The translations under genes and the position numbers were made by a program. From assembly GCA_028281495.1 (NCBI GenBank), contig JANQJU010000033.1, forward strand, positions 62,001 through 126,000: a DNA stretch of 64,000 nucleotides, read 5' to 3'. This stretch comes from SAR324 cluster bacterium. Its GTDB lineage: Bacteria > SAR324 > NAC60-12. Shown here piece by piece: positions 8,639 to 16,441 of this stretch. Within the stretch, counting starts at the first letter, position 1; each line of letters starts with the position of its first letter. Below the pieces are notes generated by a model. The model saw nothing but the letters and a program-made list of their open reading frames with translations, made no database searches and was not told the origin of the DNA.

Positions 8639-9682
8639 GTGGGAATACTGAATTCTATCGTCAACTATTTTTCAGAAGATATTGCTATTGACTTGGGAAC
8701 GGCTAACACTTTGGTATTCGTGAAAGGACACGGCATTGTCATACGCGAACCCTCCGTGGTGGCGGTTAAACAGGATTCTCGAGGCAATTACAAAGTCTTA
8801 GCTGTCGGCCAAGAAGCCAAGGTCATGCTTGGTCGAACTCCTGGCTCGATTTATGCGATTCGCCCTATGAAGGACGGCGTGATTTCTGATTTTGCCATTG
8901 CGGAGGAAATGTTACGATATTTCATTCGCCAGGTGCAAAGCCGCAAAAACTTCGTAAAATTCAAACCCCGAATCATTATTGCCGTGCCTTCTGGAATCAC
9001 CCAAGTGGAAAAGCGGGCGGTCCGGGAGTCCGCCAAATCTGCTGGGGCTAAAGAAGTTTTTCTTATTGAAGAACCAATGGCAGCTGCCATTGGTGCCGGC
9101 CTCCCGATCACCGAGGCCAGTGGGAACATGATTGTGGACATCGGAGGAGGTACCACCGAAGTCGCTGTGATTTCCCTCTCTGGCATCGTCTATAGTGATT
9201 CGGCCCGCATTGGGGGAGATAAAATGGATGAGACTATTGTGCTGTACATCAAACAGAAATACAACATGCTCATCGGAGAACGAACAGCTGAAGAAATTAA
9301 AATCAGCATCGGGTCTGCCTATCTATTGGAAGAACAAAAAACTATTGAAGTCAAGGGCCGTGACCTCGTGACTGGTATTCCCAAAACCCTTGTTCTCAGT
9401 GATACTGAAATTCGTGAGTGCCTGTCTGACGTTTGTGAAGCGATCGTCCATACTGTCCGTAACGCCTTAGAGCGAACCCCACCGGAATTGGCTGCCGATA
9501 TTGTCGATAAAGGTATTATTCTCGCTGGTGGCGGCTCTCTACTAGAAGGGATGGATATTCTACTCCGTGAACGTACCGGTCTTCCAGTTTCTCACGCCGA
9601 TGACCCTCTCACCAGTGTTGCAATGGGCACCGGCAGTGTACTTGACTCGATTGACTTGCTGTCCTCCATTGCTCTCGATTGA
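8639..9682 (+). CDS. mreB: Rod shape-determining protein MreB (GTG start)
   Basis: 347 aa actin-like ATPase that forms filaments under the inner membrane and guides sidewall peptidoglycan synthesis. Nucleotide-binding blocks: DLGTANTLVFVKGHGIV (phosphate 1), MKDGVISDF, IIAVPSGITQVEKRAV, EEPMAAAIGAGLPI, VDIGGGTTEVAVISL (phosphate 2) and GIILAGGGSLLEGM (adenosine). The start is GTG at 8639 with GAGG four bases upstream. mreC, mreD, mrdA and rodA do not follow; argS comes next. Length and motifs match MreB rather than ParM or FtsA. Confidence 0.96.
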   Translation: MGILNSIVNYFSEDIAIDLGTANTLVFVKGHGIVIREPSVVAVKQDSRGNYKVLAVGQEAKVMLGRTPGSIYAIRPMKDGVISDFAIAEEMLRYFIRQVQSRKNFVKFKPRIIIAVPSGITQVEKRAVRESAKSAGAKEVFLIEEPMAAAIGAGLPITEASGNMIVDIGGGTTEVAVISLSGIVYSDSARIGGDKMDETIVLYIKQKYNMLIGERTAEEIKISIGSAYLLEEQKTIEVKGRDLVTGIPKTLVLSDTEIRECLSDVCEAIVHTVRNALERTPPELAADIVDKGIILAGGGSLLEGMDILLRERTGLPVSHADDPLTSVAMGTGSVLDSIDLLSSIALD

Positions 9683-9764
9683 CATGATGTGACACCTGCT
9701 CGTTCTTTCGAGGTTTGATAGCAGCAGAACTATCTAATTTTCCAATTCCCAAACTCAGAATACT

Positions 9765-11522
9765 ATGCAAAATCAATTCAAAATCGCTATTGGTCGATTG
9801 GTCGGTACGGTTCTCCAACAATTTCAAAGCCATCACGTCCCACCCCCTGAAGCCCTTGCAGAGATTATAAAAACTCCCCCTTCTTCAGACATGGGAGACT
9901 ACGCGCTTCCTTGTTTCACCTTTGCTAAATTGTTTCGTCGTGCTCCCCATCTGATCGCCACCAATCTAGCGGAAGAATTGCAACCTGCTATCGAAGCTTC
10001 CAAAGAATTTGTTTCAGCTCAAGCAGAAGGTCCCTATGTGAATTTCCGAGTTTCTATCGCTTATATGGCAACCTCTATCCTGCCAAAAATCGAAAACGGG
10101 ACCTTTTTCCAAGAGAATGCTCAACCCACTCGCGAACGAGTTATGATTGAGTACTCTCAACCTAATACCCACAAAGGCTTTCATGTAGGACACATGCGGA
10201 ATGTAGCGCTCGGCGACAGTTTGTGCCGTATCTACCGGTACAATGGATACGATTTAGTAGGTTCCAATTACATTGGGGATGTTGGAACTCATATTGCCAA
10301 GTGCCTTTGGTACTACCAAAATCACAATGAAGCACCGGCTCCCGAAGCACTTCGAGGAGAATGGTTAGGGACCTTGTACATGAAAGCCACACAAAAACTA
10401 GAAGAAGCCTCTCCAGAAGAAGCGGAGCTTTACCAAAAGGAAATCAGCCAAATTCTTCAAGGCTTGGAAGAAGGTGAACCTCAAATAACTAAGGTATGGC
10501 AAGAGACACGGCAGTGGTCTTTAGACGATTTCAACGAAATTTATGCATGGTTGGATGTAGAGTTTGATCATTTTTTCTACGAATCGCAGGTAGATGAGCA
10601 TGGAAAACAAATCGTTTTAGCAGAATTGGAAAAAGGTGTGTTCCAACGTTCTGATGGGGCGATTGGGATCGATCTGGAAAACGAAAAACTAGGCTTTTTC
10701 CTTTTGCTCAAATCTGATGGAAACACACTATACTCAACAAAAGATCTCGCATTAGCCAAACGAAAATTTGATGAGTTTGATATTGAGCGTTCGATTTACG
10801 TGGTAGGTTCAGAACAAACGCTCCATTTCAGGCAAGTATTTGCCACACTAAAACGGATGGGATATCGCCAAGCAGAACATTGTTTTCACCTACCCTATGC
10901 TTTAGTTATGGTACCTTCAGGTAAAATGAGTTCACGAGCAGGCAATGTGGTCCTTTTCTCCCAACTGCGAAACCAAATGCGCGACTTCATTCAATCCAAT
11001 TTTCTCAATAAGCATCGAGGAGAATGGGGCGATGTTGAGATTGAAGAAACCACACGTCGCGTCTCAGTGGCTGCTATCAAATATGGTATGCTTAACCAAG
11101 ACCCCAATAAACAAATCACCTTTTCTATGAAGGAATGGACAGTCTCCGAAGGGGATACCGGTACCTATTTGGTTTATGCTTATGTGCGGATTCGGAGCAT
11201 CGCGAGACAAATCGAGCGCAACATTTCCCCAGATGTTGACTACTTTCTCTTGTCTGATCCTAACGAACATTTGTTGATACGCCAACTATTTGAATTTAAT
11301 GAAATTGTATGGAATGCGGGAGCACAGTTTCGCCCCTCATTGATCTCTCGAGCTTTGTATGAACTCGCTAAAGCATTCAGCAGAGCCTATAAAACCTGCT
11401 CTGTGAAATATGCAGAAACGCAAGAGCTACAAGCTGCACGCCTATTACTGTTTCATTGTGTTGCTGAAACGCTAAAGTGTGGATTATATTTACTGGGAAT
11501 TGTCCCGCCAGAGCGCATGTGA
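9765..11522 (+). CDS. argS: Arginyl-tRNA synthetase
   Basis: 585 aa class I aminoacyl-tRNA synthetase charging tRNA-Arg. An N-terminal ArgRS-specific (Add-1) domain covers about the first 110 residues (DMGDYALPCFTFAKLFRRAP, AEGPYVNFRV). The HIGH motif reads HVGH near residue 140 (HKGFHVGHMRNVALGDSL), followed by GDVGTHIAKCL. The KMSKS loop is degenerate, as usual in ArgRS: GKMSSRAGNV near 387. The C-terminal anticodon-binding (DALR) domain ends the protein. It starts at an ATG 82 bases after mreB and is followed by a strong hairpin. Confidence 0.95.
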   Translation: MQNQFKIAIGRLVGTVLQQFQSHHVPPPEALAEIIKTPPSSDMGDYALPCFTFAKLFRRAPHLIATNLAEELQPAIEASKEFVSAQAEGPYVNFRVSIAYMATSILPKIENGTFFQENAQPTRERVMIEYSQPNTHKGFHVGHMRNVALGDSLCRIYRYNGYDLVGSNYIGDVGTHIAKCLWYYQNHNEAPAPEALRGEWLGTLYMKATQKLEEASPEEAELYQKEISQILQGLEEGEPQITKVWQETRQWSLDDFNEIYAWLDVEFDHFFYESQVDEHGKQIVLAELEKGVFQRSDGAIGIDLENEKLGFFLLLKSDGNTLYSTKDLALAKRKFDEFDIERSIYVVGSEQTLHFRQVFATLKRMGYRQAEHCFHLPYALVMVPSGKMSSRAGNVVLFSQLRNQMRDFIQSNFLNKHRGEWGDVEIEETTRRVSVAAIKYGMLNQDPNKQITFSMKEWTVSEGDTGTYLVYAYVRIRSIARQIERNISPDVDYFLLSDPNEHLLIRQLFEFNEIVWNAGAQFRPSLISRALYELAKAFSRAYKTCSVKYAETQELQAARLLLFHCVAETLKCGLYLLGIVPPERM

Positions 11523-11544
11523 GGTAGGGAATTCAAAGATTGGA

Positions 11545-11568
11545 GAAGTACGAACATCTTCGTACTTC
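11545..11568. terminator. Perfect hairpin between argS and hup, likely bidirectional terminator
   Basis: Ten-base perfect arms GAAGTACGAA and TTCGTACTTC flank a 4-base loop. It sits in the short gap between two convergent genes. There is no long T tract on either side, so classification as an intrinsic terminator rests on position and stem strength. Confidence 0.6.
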
Positions 11569-11600
11569 CCCCTAAAACTAGGGATGGAGTAACGCTTATC

Positions 11601-11876
11601 TTATGAGTTGACAGCTTCCTTAAGCTTACTGCCTACACTAAATTTTACAGTTTTGGATGCAGCAATTTTAAGAGGTTCACCCGTCTGAGGATTTCTGCCG
11701 GTACGGGCTGGACGCTCGGCAACTGAGAACGTTCCAAATCCAATCAATGGAATCGACTCTCCTTTACTCAGAGTCTTAATAATGACTTCTAACGTGGCAT
11801 TGAGGAACAGTTCAGCGTCCACCTTAGTTCTTTCGACATCTTCAGCGATTTCTGCAATCAATTCTGCTTTCGTCAT
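11601..11876 (-). CDS. hup: HU/IHF-family DNA-binding protein
   Basis: 91 aa, standard HU length. It starts MTKAELIAEIAED and contains the dimer core IPLIGFGTFSVAERPARTG and the beta-arm tip RNPQTGEP (the Pro that intercalates is in RNP), ending with KTVKFSVGSKLKEAVN. It bends and compacts DNA as a homo- or heterodimer. IHF subunits would differ in the arm; the sequence fits HU better. AAGG lies about nine bases upstream of the ATG. Monocistronic, convergent with argS. Confidence 0.95.
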   Translation of the reverse strand: MTKAELIAEIAEDVERTKVDAELFLNATLEVIIKTLSKGESIPLIGFGTFSVAERPARTGRNPQTGEPLKIAASKTVKFSVGSKLKEAVNS

Positions 11877-12349
11877 GATATTTTTTCCTTACAATGGGGT
11901 TAATCATCAATGGGCAGCCATGTCCTTATGACAAAAAAGGATTTTTGCCGTAACTTTCAACGCACCCTCTATCTTCGTTCCCTGGAGAAGTCAAGCTCCG
12001 ACTTAATTCTTCCAGCTTAACGAAGAGACTAGAAATGATGCAACTTAAGTTAGGTTAATTAAGTCCATCTCGACTGACTGGTGCGGGCCGCTGCGCCGCA
12101 TAAATAGAAGGCTGAGCGGATATAACACTTACTTTCGTGAATTACAAACAGAAAAAGAAACGGAGTCAGGATTCATAGGGGATGCAGAGAAATTGTTGAA
12201 TCCATCCTTGGCCATCCCCAAAAATGGTATTAGACTAGAAAATGCATGATTCAGACTGCATTGATTGCATCTAAAGATGTTCTCTGATTATCATCCAATG
12301 TAACGCCCAAATTTATTCAACGACCTCACTATAGTAATAGGAGTTAATA
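11877..12349. other. Intergenic region between hup and the TonB/TolA-like gene
   Basis: 473 bases with divergent genes on both sides, so it must hold the promoters of hup (minus) and the tolA-like operon (plus). I see a GC-rich patch near 12080-12105 and short palindromic words (ACTTAAGT, TTAATTAA near 12043-12062), but no tRNA, no recognisable riboswitch and no plausible small gene. AGGAG precedes the tolA-like ATG. Confidence 0.5.
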
Positions 12350-13714
12350 ATGGGACAAGGAGCCTTATTTAATGGTAAATTTTCATTATGGGTAGGGATT
12401 TCACTTATCTTCCATTTAGTCTTATTTGTGGCTTTGCTAATGATCAATCCCATGCCGATCAAAGCAGACCTTAAAATGAATAAAGTAAAAGTTGGGGTTA
12501 AATTTGCGACACCACGACCTACGGCGTCTATTTCCAATCCCAAGCCTTCCCAAAAACCCTCTCCAAGGCCATCTCCCAAACCTCTACCCCCTCCTAAGCA
12601 ACCAACTCCTCAGGCTGCGACAGTTCAACAACCAAAACCCCAACCCCAAAGTGATGTCAAATCTTTATCACCTTCAAAAACCCAACCTAAAGTTTCGTCC
12701 AAGCCTAAGCCCAACACGGCTGCAAAACCGAAACCGGAATCCAAACCCAAGGCAGCTGTGAAACCGAAACCAGACCCCAAACCTAAACCCAAACCTTCCC
12801 CCCCAGCACCAGTAGTAAAAAAAACACCTCCAAAGCCTTCTCCCCCCAAACCTGTTTTGGCAAAACCAATCTACATTCCAAAAGAATTGCCCAAACCTAC
12901 TGTGGGAAAGCCAGATGTGATTCGAAAACCCGTCATGCCAGATAAAAAATTGCCTGTTCCGACCCCATCACTTCGCCCAGTACCAACAGCTAAGCCAGCA
13001 GCCCTACTCCCCAAGTTTGAAGCCAAGCCTGTATCTCCTCAAGCATTGCCTCGCCCGAAAGTTTCAGCTCCCCGCCCTTCTACCCCTGGTCTCCCAGATG
13101 TACAGCTAGAACCTTTGCAGCCTAAACTGCCCTTACCAGTTCCCTCTCAGTTGGAGCCAGTAGCCCCCACCGAACTAGAAATACAAGAACAGCCGGATGT
13201 GAAACCATTAGATGTTGAAATCGCTCCAGTTCAGCGAAATTTACCCACACCTGCATCGCTTTCCAATCCTAACCTTTCAGTTTCTTTTCCTGCTCCTGCC
13301 CCTGTTTCAGCTCCAGTTGCTTCGAAATCGATAGCGCCACAACGCCCCACTTCCAGCCCCACAGTGCCTTTATTGCCTCCCTTACCTTCTCAAAACGCAC
13401 CTAGTGCTGGCGCTTCACCAATACAGGGAGATTTTAAGTTAAGCCGTGCTAAGGATGCCTACAATTCACTCATTGCAGAAGCTGTTAGCTTATATGCTCC
13501 TCAAAACTTTGAAGAAGGTCTGGAAGTGACCATTCAATTGACGATTGGCATGAATGGTGAACTACTCGATGCTAAAATTGTTGAATCCAGCGGAATCGAA
13601 ACATTTGACTCGATTGCGGTTAATAATTTAAAGGCGGCTCGTTTTCCGCCACTCTTAGCAGAACTTGCCAAAGCCCCTCCTTATATTGTGCCTGTAAACA
13701 TTTCTTCGAAATAG
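12350..13714 (+). CDS. TonB/TolA-family energy-transducing protein
   Basis: 454 aa. One N-terminal membrane helix (about residues 12-33) anchors it in the inner membrane. A very long Pro/Lys-rich spacer (about 55-360, many PKP, KPKP and PSPK repeats) follows, able to span the periplasm. The C-terminal TonB/TolA-type domain (about 365-454) includes LEVTIQLTIGMNGELLDAKIVESSG and AARFPPL. The position directly before tolB and a cpoB-like gene argues for TolA function, while the C-domain reads like the TonB_C family; both couple proton motive force to outer-membrane processes. No tolQ/tolR (exbB/exbD) is adjacent. Ribosome site AGGAG. The spacer's base bias (CCC/AAA-rich) gives spurious frames on both strands. 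Confidence 0.85.
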   Translation: MGQGALFNGKFSLWVGISLIFHLVLFVALLMINPMPIKADLKMNKVKVGVKFATPRPTASISNPKPSQKPSPRPSPKPLPPPKQPTPQAATVQQPKPQPQSDVKSLSPSKTQPKVSSKPKPNTAAKPKPESKPKAAVKPKPDPKPKPKPSPPAPVVKKTPPKPSPPKPVLAKPIYIPKELPKPTVGKPDVIRKPVMPDKKLPVPTPSLRPVPTAKPAALLPKFEAKPVSPQALPRPKVSAPRPSTPGLPDVQLEPLQPKLPLPVPSQLEPVAPTELEIQEQPDVKPLDVEIAPVQRNLPTPASLSNPNLSVSFPAPAPVSAPVASKSIAPQRPTSSPTVPLLPPLPSQNAPSAGASPIQGDFKLSRAKDAYNSLIAEAVSLYAPQNFEEGLEVTIQLTIGMNGELLDAKIVESSGIETFDSIAVNNLKAARFPPLLAELAKAPPYIVPVNISSK

Positions 13715-13747
13715 GCAAAAATTGATCAATCTTTCAGGTAGAAACAA

Positions 13748-15031
13748 ATGATACGAAAATGGACAGCTTGTTGGATGATTGGGATACTCGCAATGCTCAC
13801 CCCAACTATTCTTTGGTCACAAATTTATTCGGATGAAACTGTCCGCTTAGGCGGATTTACGTTTGAACGTTTTGTGCTATCAGTAAGCACTACAGATCGC
13901 TTTCGAGGCCACCCCAAGTCACAAACTTGGCTGACGATGATAGAAAAAAATTTATGCTGGAGTGGTGCATTTAAGCTATACCAGCCGCAAAATCGTTATT
14001 GCCGTGTTCAAGAAGGAACGATTGATTTTCAACTCAATTTGGAACTCATTCGAGGAATCACGACCAACACTCTTCAATTTCAACTGAAAGACAGCGATGG
14101 GATCGGTCTGTTCACACTGCAAACCCCAATGGCAGGCAATCGCTTAGAAGAAAAGATAGTAATGGAACGGGTAAACCAATTGACCGAAAAAATAACAGGG
14201 AAACCTGGAATTCTAGGATCCACGCTAGCTTTTACTTTCAAGCAACCAGGCTACAACAAACTGATCGCACGCACGAGTACTCACGGTGAAAAGCTAGATG
14301 GGGTTTCCAGAACTGGTTCTATTACGATTTCGCCCCGCTGGAGTCCACAAGGAAATGGAATTGTGTATACTACAATAGGTCGAAGCGGCAGTTCTTTGGT
14401 TTATGATGACCTTATAGGACCGACGAAAATTCTTGCTAGCCATCGTGGAATCAATAGTGGAGGTACCTGGTTTCCCAACGGTAAACAACTTGTCATCACA
14501 TTGAGTAAGGACGGCAACCCGGAGCTGTACAGACTGAGTTTAGACAATCTCAAACCTCGTCGTTTGACACGACACCCTTCCATCGATACCTACCCTGCTG
14601 TGTCTCCCGATGGTCGATATTTATTGTTTGTTTCAGATCGTGCAGGTAATGAGCAGATTTATGTCATGCACCTGCGCAATGACAGCAACGAGATTTCTCG
14701 ATTGACCTTCACCGGCATCCGCAATACAGATCCAGCTTGGAGTCCAGACGGACGTTGGATCGCGTTTACAAAAACTGTTGCTCGGCGTGACCAGATTTAC
14801 ATCATGGATATCTTCGGAGAAAACATTCGGGCAATAACCAGAGGTCCTTATCACTCAGAACAACCGGCATGGTCTCCAGATGGTAGGCAGATCGTTTTTA
14901 GTTCCAATCGAAGTGGAGAGTTTAAATTGTATATCGTATTTTTAGATGGCACCGGATTACGTCGGTTAACCAGTACATCAAAAGGATTTGAAGAAAAATC
15001 TCCGTCCTGGACAGGACGACGTTTCGAATAA
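13748..15031 (+). CDS. tolB: Tol-Pal system beta-propeller protein TolB
   Basis: 427 aa periplasmic protein. Signal peptide: the N-terminal helix ends near TILWSQ. An N-terminal alpha/beta domain (about 25-150) is followed by a six-bladed propeller with the typical blade motif WSPQGNGIVY, WFPNGKQLVI, VSPDGRYLLF, WSPDGRWIAF, WSPDGRQIVF. TolB links TolA and Pal during outer-membrane constriction at division. It lies 33 bases after the TonB/TolA-like gene and 13 bases before the cpoB-like gene, so one operon. The N-terminal 'TolA box' region should be near residues 26-45 (YSDETVRLGGF). No pal follows. Confidence 0.93.
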   Translation: MIRKWTACWMIGILAMLTPTILWSQIYSDETVRLGGFTFERFVLSVSTTDRFRGHPKSQTWLTMIEKNLCWSGAFKLYQPQNRYCRVQEGTIDFQLNLELIRGITTNTLQFQLKDSDGIGLFTLQTPMAGNRLEEKIVMERVNQLTEKITGKPGILGSTLAFTFKQPGYNKLIARTSTHGEKLDGVSRTGSITISPRWSPQGNGIVYTTIGRSGSSLVYDDLIGPTKILASHRGINSGGTWFPNGKQLVITLSKDGNPELYRLSLDNLKPRRLTRHPSIDTYPAVSPDGRYLLFVSDRAGNEQIYVMHLRNDSNEISRLTFTGIRNTDPAWSPDGRWIAFTKTVARRDQIYIMDIFGENIRAITRGPYHSEQPAWSPDGRQIVFSSNRSGEFKLYIVFLDGTGLRRLTSTSKGFEEKSPSWTGRRFE

Positions 15032-15044
15032 AGAGAGGTCGCTT

Positions 15045-16046
15045 ATGAAACATCATCCAAACCTGTGGTTCCATTGGGGGATATTGTTCGGAATGTTGTG
15101 GCTTAGCAGTTGTGGTGCTCAGCCTAAGCCACGCCCCACAGTCGTATCACCAATACCCGAAATAAAAACACGTATAACTCAATTGGAAGAAGAACAAGCA
15201 AACAACCAACAGCTCCGTTCTCAAGTGGCAGAATTGAAACAAGAAGTGGAGGAATTACAGCGTTTAAAGCAAAATCAAAATATGTTGCTTTTACAAATTC
15301 CGCAGCAACAGGAAGAACGTGTTACTGAGTTAGAACAACAAATAGAACGCCAAGATCTAAAATTACGTAAACAGGCTAGTCAATTCGAAAGACTGCAAAA
15401 AAATGTCAGGGAATTGCGGCTCGCTTTAGATGCTATTTATCAGCAAAATAGCAACGGGGATGCTCCGTCCGTTCCAGCGACTGCTCCTAGAAGTGTTTCT
15501 CGTTCTGAATCAACACCACAGACGGTTTTACCTGAAGCTCCAGCCCCTCCCCAAAAGGAGGTTCGGTCAGCGGTAAAACAACCGGCAACGGTTCGTCCAG
15601 CTCCGTCCACCTCGCCATTGACAAGCTCAAAAAATCCAACCAATACTCCGCGTCCATCGCGTTCTTTGCCAAACGTGGATAGACTTCTAGACTCCGGTTG
15701 GCAAGCAGTTCAAGCTCAACAATACGAAAAAGGACTTCAGCAGTTCCAGCAGCTTCGCGAAGAGTACCCGGATCACCCAAATGCAGTGGAAGCACATTAC
15801 TTAACTGGCGAAACTCATTTTGCAGCAAAAGATTACCCAATGGCGGCAATGGAATTTCATGACTTTGTTCGGCAACATCCCGATCATCCCAATGCTTTAG
15901 AAGCTCAGTGGAAGTTGGCACAATCTTTAGAAAAATCTGGTGAGATCGGTTTAGCATTAGATATTTATCAAGATCTCGCTCAATCCGATTCTACTTATCA
16001 GCAATCTGCCCAACAACGATTAAAATTTTATCAACAGCAACAATAA
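15045..16046 (+). CDS. cpoB: CpoB/YbgF-like lipoprotein with coiled coil and TPRs
   Basis: 333 aa. The start at 15045 is chosen because AGAGAGG lies six bases upstream and it gives a compact lipoprotein signal with lipobox LSSC (Cys23). A coiled coil follows at about 45-140 (Gln/Glu/Leu heptads), then a Pro/Ser/Thr-rich linker, then a C-terminal TPR domain (about 205-333) with the CpoB pattern YEKGLQQFQQLREEYPDHPNAVEAHYLTGE and YPMAAMEFHDFVRQHPDHPNALEAQWKLA. CpoB coordinates peptidoglycan synthesis with Tol-driven constriction. Classical CpoB is a soluble periplasmic protein, so a lipid anchor is unusual. An upstream start inside tolB (14988) would mask the lipobox and is less likely. Confidence 0.88.
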   Translation: MKHHPNLWFHWGILFGMLWLSSCGAQPKPRPTVVSPIPEIKTRITQLEEEQANNQQLRSQVAELKQEVEELQRLKQNQNMLLLQIPQQQEERVTELEQQIERQDLKLRKQASQFERLQKNVRELRLALDAIYQQNSNGDAPSVPATAPRSVSRSESTPQTVLPEAPAPPQKEVRSAVKQPATVRPAPSTSPLTSSKNPTNTPRPSRSLPNVDRLLDSGWQAVQAQQYEKGLQQFQQLREEYPDHPNAVEAHYLTGETHFAAKDYPMAAMEFHDFVRQHPDHPNALEAQWKLAQSLEKSGEIGLALDIYQDLAQSDSTYQQSAQQRLKFYQQQQ

Positions 16047-16092
16047 ATACCTAACAAAATTATTAATTATCCATTCAAAAACGGCTGACTCT

Positions 16093-16419
16093 ATGAGCAA
16101 TTACGACGATGTTTTTTTTACTTCTGTGAGTTCAGAAGATATCGCCAAAGAAAAACGCAAAGCCCAAGACCTCCGCAAATCACAATGGTGGAAAAATAAG
16201 AGGGCTACAAATAGCTGCTATTATTGTCATGGTGTATTCCCTGCCAAAACTCTTACGATGGATCATATTGTTCCTTTAGCTCGTGGAGGCAAGAGCACAA
16301 AGTCCAATATTGTTCCCTGCTGTAAAGAATGTAACAATCAGAAGAAATACTTACTCCCTATGGAGTGGGAAGAATATTTGAGGGGGTTTCAGAATGGAAA
16401 TAGCACGCCCAAAACCTGA
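16093..16419 (+). CDS. Small HNH endonuclease-domain protein
   Basis: 108 aa. C-x2-C (CYYC), then LTMDHIVPLARGGKSTKSNIVPCCKECNNQKKYLLP: the DH of the first HNH position, the N of the second, and a second C-x2-C pair that together form a zinc-stabilised beta-beta-alpha nuclease fold. Free-standing HNH proteins of this size are common and their substrates mostly unknown. It lies 46 bases after the cpoB-like gene on the same strand, but no restriction or intron partner is visible. It is convergent with the TPR gene. Confidence 0.85.
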   Translation: MSNYDDVFFTSVSSEDIAKEKRKAQDLRKSQWWKNKRATNSCYYCHGVFPAKTLTMDHIVPLARGGKSTKSNIVPCCKECNNQKKYLLPMEWEEYLRGFQNGNSTPKT

Positions 16420-16425
16420 GCGTGC
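16403..16425. terminator. Weak hairpin between convergent genes
   Basis: Arms GCACGC and GCGTGC with an 11-base loop span the end of the HNH gene in the 22-base gap before the convergent TPR gene's stop. No T tract. Possible terminator only. Confidence 0.3.
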
Positions 16426-16441
16426 AGAAAATTGCAAACAA

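Noticed and set aside
12540..13400. Pro/Lys-rich periodic sequence that could be taken for a DNA tandem repeat or a long frame on the minus strand.
   Set aside because: It is explained by the extended Pro-Lys spacer of the TonB/TolA-like protein; the repeats are irregular at DNA level.
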